Shown here piece by piece: positions 7,803-12,556 of a stretch of 12,556 nt of DNA. The stretch is from CAXRGH01 sp964230195. Its GTDB lineage: Bacteria; Pseudomonadota; Gammaproteobacteria; Enterobacterales; Alteromonadaceae. The position numbers were made by a program, and so were the translations under genes. Where the stretch lies: positions 1 through 12,556 of the forward strand of contig CAXRGH010000104.1 in assembly GCA_964230195.1 (NCBI GenBank), read 5' to 3'. The stretch's first letter is position 1, and the number at the start of each line of letters is the position of its first letter. Under the pieces are notes generated by a model, which was given only the letters and a program-made list of their open reading frames with translations, was not told the DNA's origin and did no database searches.

Positions 7803-7831
7803 GTTTAATTTTTGTACAAGAAGTTTCTCAA
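7803..7831 (-). promoter_or_regulatory. Possible promoter for the candidate structured RNA
   Basis: On the minus strand TTGAGA (7831-7826) and TTAAAC (7808-7803) are separated by 17 bases. The -35 is fair and the -10 is poor (three of six). Its interest lies mainly in position: it would start RNA at the foot of the outer stem at 7792. Confidence 0.25.
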
Positions 7832-7874
7832 GAAAATGCTATCCCTTTATTTTCTATCGTACTTTAATCAGCAG

Positions 7875-8240
7875 TTATGCTGACACTAATAAGCTGAACA
7901 AGACAATCACAGCCAATGCATCAACATAGATGGTTAATAAGTAACCTTTTCCAACCACAGCCCAAGATTTGAACAACAAACCAATAAAAACTAGCTTACT
8001 GATGATAGCGACAACCGCCACCGGACATTGCATGGCTGGAATGAATGATGCCCAAATCATCAATGCACCAATAGCGGAGATTGGCAGCGCACCAGCCTGC
8101 GCAAGAAAAAGGCTATAGGGCTCACTCACTTCCCGCTGGAAGAACCACATCAGTCCTGATTTTGGTGCGAGCACAATCACAAGCATAGACGCAGTGATCA
8201 CACCAAAAATAAGCAGACTCAATGATAACCAACTATCCAT
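7875..8240 (-). CDS. Predicted four-helix inner-membrane protein of unknown function (121 aa)
   Basis: I do not recognise the family. Hydrophobic segments are visible at about residues 4-24, 46-67, 70-90 and 100-120. A short polar loop with REVSEP lies after the first helix, and basic residues (GLLFKSWAVVGKG) come before the last one. The ATG at 8240 has an excellent ribosome site, AAGGAG 8 bases upstream. The gene follows parE by only 43 bases without a terminator in between, so it is probably the last gene of that transcript, which ends at the hairpin at 7715-7743. Being in the same transcript does not show a role in topoisomerase function. Confidence 0.8.
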   Translation of the reverse strand: MDSWLSLSLLIFGVITASMLVIVLAPKSGLMWFFQREVSEPYSLFLAQAGALPISAIGALMIWASFIPAMQCPVAVVAIISKLVFIGLLFKSWAVVGKGYLLTIYVDALAVIVLFSLLVSA

Positions 8241-8283
8241 ACTAAGTACTCCTTTACACAGTCATCAATTCTGAGACACTGAG

Positions 8284-10176
8284 TTAATCTAACTCAACCA
8301 TATTTCCTTTGGTTTCTAACCAGCCTTTTCGATCAGACGCACGTTTTTTACTCAACAACATATCCATCAACTCAACCATATGCTCTGCGTCATCAATGGT
8401 TAGCTGAACGAGGCGTCGTGTATTCGGGTCCATTGTTGTTTCACGCAATTGCATAGGGTTCATTTCACCTAAGCCTTTAAAGCGCTGGACGTTGACTTTT
8501 CCACGTTTTTTCTCGGCCTCAATGCGATCCAATATGCCTTGTTTTTCACCCTCATCAAGGGCATAAAACACTTCTTTCCCAACATCAATCCTGAATAATG
8601 GCGGCATAGCAACATACACGTGACCTCTTACCACCAGCGTTCTGAAATGTTTTACAAACAATGCACACAATAAAGTGGCAATATGTAATCCATCCGAATC
8701 GGCGTCAGCCAAAATACAAATTTTTCCGTAACGTAAACCCGTTAAATCATCACTATCGGGATCAATGCCGAGGGCAACAGAGATATCGTGGATTTCTTGT
8801 GAAGCCAGTACTTGAGAAGACTCTACTTCCCAACTATTCAAGATCTTACCGCGCAACGGCATGATGGCTTGAAAATCTTTTTCACGAGCCTGCTTTGCCG
8901 AACCACCGGCCGAATCCCCTTCCACCAAAAACAATTCAGAACGAGAAATGTCCTGACTGCTACAATCTGTTAACTTGCCAGGTAATGCTGGCCCTTGTGT
9001 CACTTTCTTACGAGCCACTTTCTTGCTTTGACGTAACCGACGTTGCGCGTTAGCAATACATAACTCTGCTAACAATTCGGCTACATCAGTATGCTGATTC
9101 AAATACAAACTAAATGCGTCTTTGACAACACCTGAAACAAAGGCTGCAGCCTGACGTGATGACAAGCGTTCTTTGGTTTGCCCGGCAAACTGTGGATCCA
9201 ACATTTTTGTTGAGAGGACATAACTACACCGATCCCAGATATCCTCTGGCGAAAGTTTCACACCGCGCGGTAATAAGTTGCGAAATTCACAGAATTCACG
9301 CATAGCTTCAAGTAACCCTTGGCGTAATCCGTTGACGTGTGTACCGCCTTGCGCCGTTGGGATCAAGTTAACATAACTTTCAGTGATACCCTCACCGCCC
9401 TCAGGCAACCAACTCACGGCCCACTCAACAGCCTCATTATTCGCTTTGAAGTCGCCAACAAAACAATCATTTTCAGGCAGCGTTGGTAACGCTTTAAGAC
9501 TATCAATCAAATAGTCCTCAAGGCCGTTGGTGTAACACCACTCGGTTGTTTCTTTGGTAATTTTGTTATCGAAGCGGATAGATAATCCAGGACACAACAC
9601 GGCTTTCGCTCGGAGGTTGTGCACTAATTTGGTAACCGAGAAATTACCCGAGTCGAAATATTGTGCATCTGGCCAGAAATGTACACGGGTACCGGTATTG
9701 CGCTTACCGCACGTATCAATGACTTCTAAATCCGACACCTTTTCACCGTGTTCAAACGCAATCTGATAGACTTTTGAATCACGGCGAATAGTCACTTCAA
9801 CACGGCTAGATAATGCATTAACAACAGAAATACCCACGCCATGTAAACCACCTGAGAACTGGTAATTTTTGTTTGAAAATTTACCACCAGCATGGAGCTT
9901 AGTCATGATCAACTCGACACCTGATATCCCCTCTTCTGGATGAATATCCACAGGCATACCGCGACCATCATCAATCACTTCCATCGATTGATCAGCGTGC
10001 AAAATAATCTTAACCGCCGATGCATGACCGGCAAGGGCCTCATCAACACTGTTATCAATGACCTCTTGTCCTAAGTGGTTTGGACGGACGGTATCTGTGT
10101 ACATCCCCGGACGGCGACGGACAGGCTCTAAGCCGTTTAAGACTTCAATGGCTTCAGCATTATATTGATTTGACAT
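8284..10176 (-). CDS. parE: DNA topoisomerase IV subunit B
   Basis: ParE is the ATPase subunit of topoisomerase IV, which with ParC unlinks daughter chromosomes and relaxes supercoils. The length (630 aa) equals that of E. coli ParE. The GHKL ATPase motifs are intact: E38 and N42 in EVIDNSVDEALAG, DDGRGMP, and the glycine-rich ATP lid GGLHGVGISVVNALS. The TOPRIM metal-binding domain has E419 in LFLVEGDSAGG and D491/D493/D495 in LADADSDGLH. The C-terminal RFKGLGEMNPMQLRE motif is also present. The ATG at 10176 has only a poor Shine-Dalgarno, but the N-terminus (SNQYNAEAIEVLNGLEPVRRRPGMY) matches E. coli ParE, which fixes the start. It follows yqiA by 126 bases in the same direction, and that gap may hold a promoter of its own. 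parC is not in the window. Confidence 0.98.
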   Translation of the reverse strand: MSNQYNAEAIEVLNGLEPVRRRPGMYTDTVRPNHLGQEVIDNSVDEALAGHASAVKIILHADQSMEVIDDGRGMPVDIHPEEGISGVELIMTKLHAGGKFSNKNYQFSGGLHGVGISVVNALSSRVEVTIRRDSKVYQIAFEHGEKVSDLEVIDTCGKRNTGTRVHFWPDAQYFDSGNFSVTKLVHNLRAKAVLCPGLSIRFDNKITKETTEWCYTNGLEDYLIDSLKALPTLPENDCFVGDFKANNEAVEWAVSWLPEGGEGITESYVNLIPTAQGGTHVNGLRQGLLEAMREFCEFRNLLPRGVKLSPEDIWDRCSYVLSTKMLDPQFAGQTKERLSSRQAAAFVSGVVKDAFSLYLNQHTDVAELLAELCIANAQRRLRQSKKVARKKVTQGPALPGKLTDCSSQDISRSELFLVEGDSAGGSAKQAREKDFQAIMPLRGKILNSWEVESSQVLASQEIHDISVALGIDPDSDDLTGLRYGKICILADADSDGLHIATLLCALFVKHFRTLVVRGHVYVAMPPLFRIDVGKEVFYALDEGEKQGILDRIEAEKKRGKVNVQRFKGLGEMNPMQLRETTMDPNTRRLVQLTIDDAEHMVELMDMLLSKKRASDRKGWLETKGNMVELD

Positions 10177-10302
10177 GATGTATTTCTATCTGGCGTTAAA
10201 ACTTTTTTATAGTATGAGGTTGTAACCGAAAACACAGGAGGAAACAACCACCAATTCACATTCGCAGAAAAATTTGCCAGCCAATGACGCTAAAAACAAT
10301 TC

Positions 10303-10887
10303 TCAATCGTCCGTTTCACCAAACAAGTAATCGTGAATTGCCGGAAGATGAGCAACATACCCTTGGAAACTGTGATCACCGCCTTCTTCGATAACGAGTT
10401 GAGATGGATGGTAATAAGTCTCAGCTTGACGGTAGTCTAGTATTTCATCTCCCGTTTGTAAGTAAGCACGCACTTTTAACGGTGCGTTAGGTATCCTCAA
10501 CGAACGTAATAACGGCAGATGTTCAGCTTTCACCTCAACACTCCTGTCACTGTAGTAGCATTGATGAACACCCAAGTAATCCATCAGCAGTTCATCTGGC
10601 TTAACCGCCGGATTAATGACAACCGCGGGACAGTTCAGTTGGTCGCTTAAATAAGTGGCAAGGTAACCACCTAATGAACTACCTATAATGCCAACCTGTT
10701 GACTCTCCGCAAGGGACCGCTGAAGTTCACGAAGCGTGTCAGGCAACCGTTCGAAATCAAATGGCAATTGAGGGCAATGAATCCTAATATCTGGATGCTT
10801 GTTTTCAAAATATTGGACCGTCTGCTGAGCCTTTTCGGAAGCAGGTCCGCTTAAAAAGCCGTGGAGATACAGTAAATGTTTCGTCAT
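10303..10887 (-). CDS. yqiA: YqiA-type alpha/beta-hydrolase esterase
   Basis: This is a small serine esterase of the UPF0227/YqiA family; E. coli YqiA is 193 aa, this one 194. The N-terminal LLYLHGF supplies the oxyanion-hole region. The nucleophile elbow is G69-S70-S71-L72-G73, making S71 the likely nucleophile. TGDEILDYRQA holds the candidate acid (D147 or D151), and GGDHSF supplies H172. Physiological substrates are unclear for the family. The protein has no signal peptide and should be cytoplasmic. The gene follows yqiB by 44 bases and precedes parE, as in E. coli except that cpdA, normally between yqiB and yqiA, is missing. The start at 10887 has no strong ribosome site but fits the family N-terminus. 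Confidence 0.93.
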   Translation of the reverse strand: MTKHLLYLHGFLSGPASEKAQQTVQYFENKHPDIRIHCPQLPFDFERLPDTLRELQRSLAESQQVGIIGSSLGGYLATYLSDQLNCPAVVINPAVKPDELLMDYLGVHQCYYSDRSVEVKAEHLPLLRSLRIPNAPLKVRAYLQTGDEILDYRQAETYYHPSQLVIEEGGDHSFQGYVAHLPAIHDYLFGETDD

Positions 10888-10931
10888 AGTGATGAAGATG
10901 CCTTTGGGTAGTCAACCATATAAATCCGAGG

Positions 10932-11354
10932 TTATTGCGGAAGCTCAGCCTTAGCGCTGTGACAAAAGCCAATCCATTCCGCAAGGAATCGATCACTCTG
11001 TTCACGCTCATCCGGTTGATGCATTTGCTGATTTGGATAGTCGTATTTTGCTTTTAGTCGTGATTGTTTTTTCCAGCTCAACACTTCAGCAACGTGAACA
11101 TCATGATAAAGTCTAACCATCATTTCAACTTTGAGATAATTAGGTAGTCCTAAGTTAGTCTGGGTACAAGTCAAAGTGGTAGTAAAACGGCTGCATTCAC
11201 TCACTGTAATGATGTACTGATTCTTTTGTGCAGTAAACGCGTATGACAACGATTCTGTGTCTAGTTCAGGCAACAACGTCAGCAATCCAACATAGTTACG
11301 TTCACACAAGTTTAACCACCGTGGGATACTGGGTCGGTAGTTTCGCTTGTCCAT
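10932..11354 (-). CDS. yqiB: YqiB family protein (DUF1249)
   Basis: A small cytoplasmic protein of unknown function (140 aa), always found near nudF in relatives. It shares the E. coli YqiB landmarks: an LCE motif near the N-terminus, a central MVRLYHDVHVAEV motif, and the KAKYDYPNQQMHQPDE block followed by FLAEWIGFC. The ATG at 11354 shares its first base with the last base of the nudF TGA stop (TGATG), so the two genes are translationally coupled. A GTG directly upstream (11357) is an alternative that would add one residue. No function can be assigned beyond the conserved link to nudF. Confidence 0.92.
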   Translation of the reverse strand: MDKRNYRPSIPRWLNLCERNYVGLLTLLPELDTESLSYAFTAQKNQYIITVSECSRFTTTLTCTQTNLGLPNYLKVEMMVRLYHDVHVAEVLSWKKQSRLKAKYDYPNQQMHQPDEREQSDRFLAEWIGFCHSAKAELPQ

Positions 11355-11998
11355 CACTCCACAAGCCCACTTTGCGTTAATTGCGTTATATATTCATTTT
11401 TACGTAAAAAGAAGTGTTGCAGTGCAATCAAACACGCTGCGTTGTCAATTTGGTTATTGACTAACATAGTGTACATATCGTCTTCCGGAATCACTTTGAC
11501 CAAAATGTCTTCCCCTTCTTCAGGTAATCCAAACACACCACCCACTTTTGAAGAGTCCACTGCGGCTAGGTAAATAAATAAACGTTCAGTAGATGCGCCA
11601 GGACTAACGAGATAATCGGTCATGGGGATCACGTGTGTCAAGTGTAAGCCAGCTTCCTCTTCTGCTTCACGAATGCACACGTCTGTTTTTTCTTCTCCTG
11701 GTTCAATCATTCCAGCAACACACTCCAATAACCATGGGCTATCAGTGGTTGCCATCGCGCCAATTCTAATTTGCTCAATCATTACGAATGCACGATTAAC
11801 GGGATCATAGGGTAATACCCCCACTGCATTGCACCGTTCAATGATTTCACGTTCAATGATTTGGCTTTTACCGCCACGATATAAGGCATGGGTGAAACGG
11901 TATTTATTCAACTCATAAAAGCCTCGATACAGACTATCCTTACCTTCCATGGTCACATCTTGATGATTAAATTCAGGGCGATATGAACAATTACTCAT
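11354..11998 (-). CDS. nudF: ADP-ribose pyrophosphatase (Nudix hydrolase NudF)
   Basis: NudF hydrolyses ADP-ribose to AMP and ribose 5-phosphate, clearing a reactive NAD breakdown product in the cytoplasm. The full Nudix box is present: G96, E102, R110-E111, E114-E115 and G117, matching GX5EX7REUXEEXGU. Upstream lie the family elements LYRGFYELNKYRF and the IEQIRIGAM strand; downstream are SPGASTER and the QIDNAACLIALQ helix. I start at the ATG at 11998 (214 aa; E. coli NudF is 209) because AGAGGA lies about 11 bases upstream. The frame extends to a GTG at 12034, but that would place the ribosome site inside the coding region. It is the first gene of the nudF-yqiB-yqiA-parE group and is divergent from tolC across a 174-base gap. 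Confidence 0.94.
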   Translation of the reverse strand: MSNCSYRPEFNHQDVTMEGKDSLYRGFYELNKYRFTHALYRGGKSQIIEREIIERCNAVGVLPYDPVNRAFVMIEQIRIGAMATTDSPWLLECVAGMIEPGEEKTDVCIREAEEEAGLHLTHVIPMTDYLVSPGASTERLFIYLAAVDSSKVGGVFGLPEEGEDILVKVIPEDDMYTMLVNNQIDNAACLIALQHFFLRKNEYITQLTQSGLVE

Positions 11999-12131
11999 AA
12001 CCGGCGTATTCCTCTTTTTAAGATAGTAAAACACACTGAAAACATTAACTTACAAATTTTGTCACATTTTCACAGGCAAATGCCATCACGTGCTTGATTT
12101 AATTGTATTATGGCGCAAACTAGTAGTTAAA

Positions 12132-12150
12132 GTGAATGATAATCATAAAA
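12132..12150. promoter_or_regulatory. Putative Fur box ahead of tolC
   Basis: The 19 bases gtgaatgataatcataaaa match the Fur consensus GATAATGATAATCATTATC at 14 of 19 positions, with 12 consecutive matches in the centre. The core ATGAT-A-ATCAT (12136-12146) is a perfect inverted repeat. It lies 22 bases before the tolC ATG and downstream of a -10-like TATTAT at 12106-12111. This position would suit repression of tolC when iron is plentiful. Confidence 0.38.
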
Positions 12151-12172
12151 CATGGACACAAGGTACCTACCA

Positions 12173-12556
12173 ATGAAAAGAATGTTAGTTCCCATGCTTC
12201 TGGGCGTGATGTACTCCTCAATGGCAAATGCTGAAAATCTTTTTGACATCTATCAACTGGCAATAAAAAATGACCCCGTCACACTCAAGGCAAAATCTGA
12301 CCGTGATGCCGCAATGGATGATGTGGATGTCAGCAGAGCCCCACTGTTACCTCAGTTGTCTTTGAATCTATTGGCAAGCAAAGACGAAGATTTTTCTCAC
12401 GATGGCAATCTTATCAATCGAACCAACAAAACTGGCGAGCTTAGACTGACACAAACCCTGTTTGATATGTCACAGTGGAACAATCTTGATCGTACCGAAA
12501 TGGTGGCCGCACAAACAGACGCATTGTATGCACTGGCGCAACAAAACTTAATGCTT
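12173..12556 (+). CDS. tolC: Outer-membrane efflux channel TolC, 3' end cut by the window
   Basis: TolC is the trimeric outer-membrane and periplasmic channel used by RND pumps, MFS/ABC exporters and type I secretion. Only the first 128 codons are present. The signal peptide MKRMLVPMLLGVMYSSMANA is followed by ENLFDIYQLAIKNDP, the usual start of mature TolC. SDRDAAMDDVDVSRAPLLPQLSL matches the conserved SRSPLLPQ-like region, and LTQTLFDMSQWNNL the next helix. The ATG at 12173 has AAGG about 10 bases upstream. Position opposite nudF is as in E. coli. It is the likely outer-membrane partner of the channel-less RND operon at 2367-6536, whose adaptor carries a TolC-docking motif. Confidence 0.96.
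   Translation, partial: MKRMLVPMLLGVMYSSMANAENLFDIYQLAIKNDPVTLKAKSDRDAAMDDVDVSRAPLLPQLSLNLLASKDEDFSHDGNLINRTNKTGELRLTQTLFDMSQWNNLDRTEMVAAQTDALYALAQQNLML

Noticed and set aside
7658..7867. A plus-strand open frame (69 codons) across the intergenic region
   Set aside because: It reads through the terminator hairpin and A-run, has no ribosome site, and its composition is unlike a folded protein. It is antisense to the likely RNA.
8281..8295. Inverted repeat GAGTTA-ATC-TAACTC at the parE stop codon considered as a terminator
   Set aside because: Only 6 bp, low GC, with no U-run, and the next gene follows within 43 bases with a strong ribosome site, so read-through is expected.
10236..10241. A perfect AGGAGG on the plus strand in the yqiA-parE gap
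   Set aside because: No start codon at a suitable distance and no plus-strand gene follows. The surrounding genes are on the minus strand.
12061..12076. A possible CRP site between nudF and tolC (TGTGA elements)
   Set aside because: The two TGTGA elements on the minus strand are in direct, not inverted, orientation, and the expected TCACA partner at a 6-base spacing is absent.

Overview
The window comes from a gammaproteobacterium. The sigma-70 (RpoD), ParE, YqiA, YqiB, NudF and TolC proteins all read as close relatives of their E. coli/Vibrio counterparts, and the gene order nudF-yqiB-yqiA-parE divergent from tolC is the enterobacterial/Vibrio arrangement with one gene missing. Base use looks mildly AT-rich. 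The RpoD linker sequence is not that of a typical Vibrio, so I would place it only as a gammaproteobacterium, possibly of a marine Vibrionales/Alteromonadales-like lineage. I see no mobile elements, CRISPR arrays, tRNA or rRNA genes.

Layout. (1) 3-1772, plus strand: rpoD, lacking only about the first 20 codons, ended by a strong hairpin terminator at 1798-1829 that also faces the convergent gene. (2) 1882-2250, minus: a small unknown membrane protein. (3) 2367-6536, minus: a two-gene efflux operon, made of a GTG-started periplasmic adaptor and an AcrB-type RND permease whose Shine-Dalgarno overlaps the adaptor stop codon. The operon has no outer-membrane factor and no regulator. (4) 6674-7228, plus: an unknown lipoprotein. 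It converges, with a 2-base gap, on an unknown 144-residue protein (7231-7665, minus). (5) 7666-7874: a non-coding stretch holding two consecutive inverted repeats, an intrinsic terminator and a possible promoter, a candidate structured RNA. (6) 7875-11998, minus: nudF, yqiB, yqiA, parE and a four-helix membrane protein, all co-oriented. (7) 12173-12556, plus: the first 128 codons of tolC, divergent from nudF.

How the parts fit. The adaptor carries the R-x3-L-x6-S hairpin motif used for docking on TolC-type channels, so the orphan pump at 2367-6536 probably uses the TolC encoded at the far end of the window. A sequence close to the Fur consensus lies just ahead of tolC. The parE group combines topoisomerase IV subunit B with housekeeping genes. 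The cpdA (cAMP phosphodiesterase) gene that lies between yqiB and yqiA in E. coli is absent here.

Most of the window is ordinary chromosomal backbone. The items most worth a second look are the structured intergenic RNA candidate at 7715-7831, the missing cpdA, and the Fur-like site ahead of tolC. I see no clear new multi-gene system.
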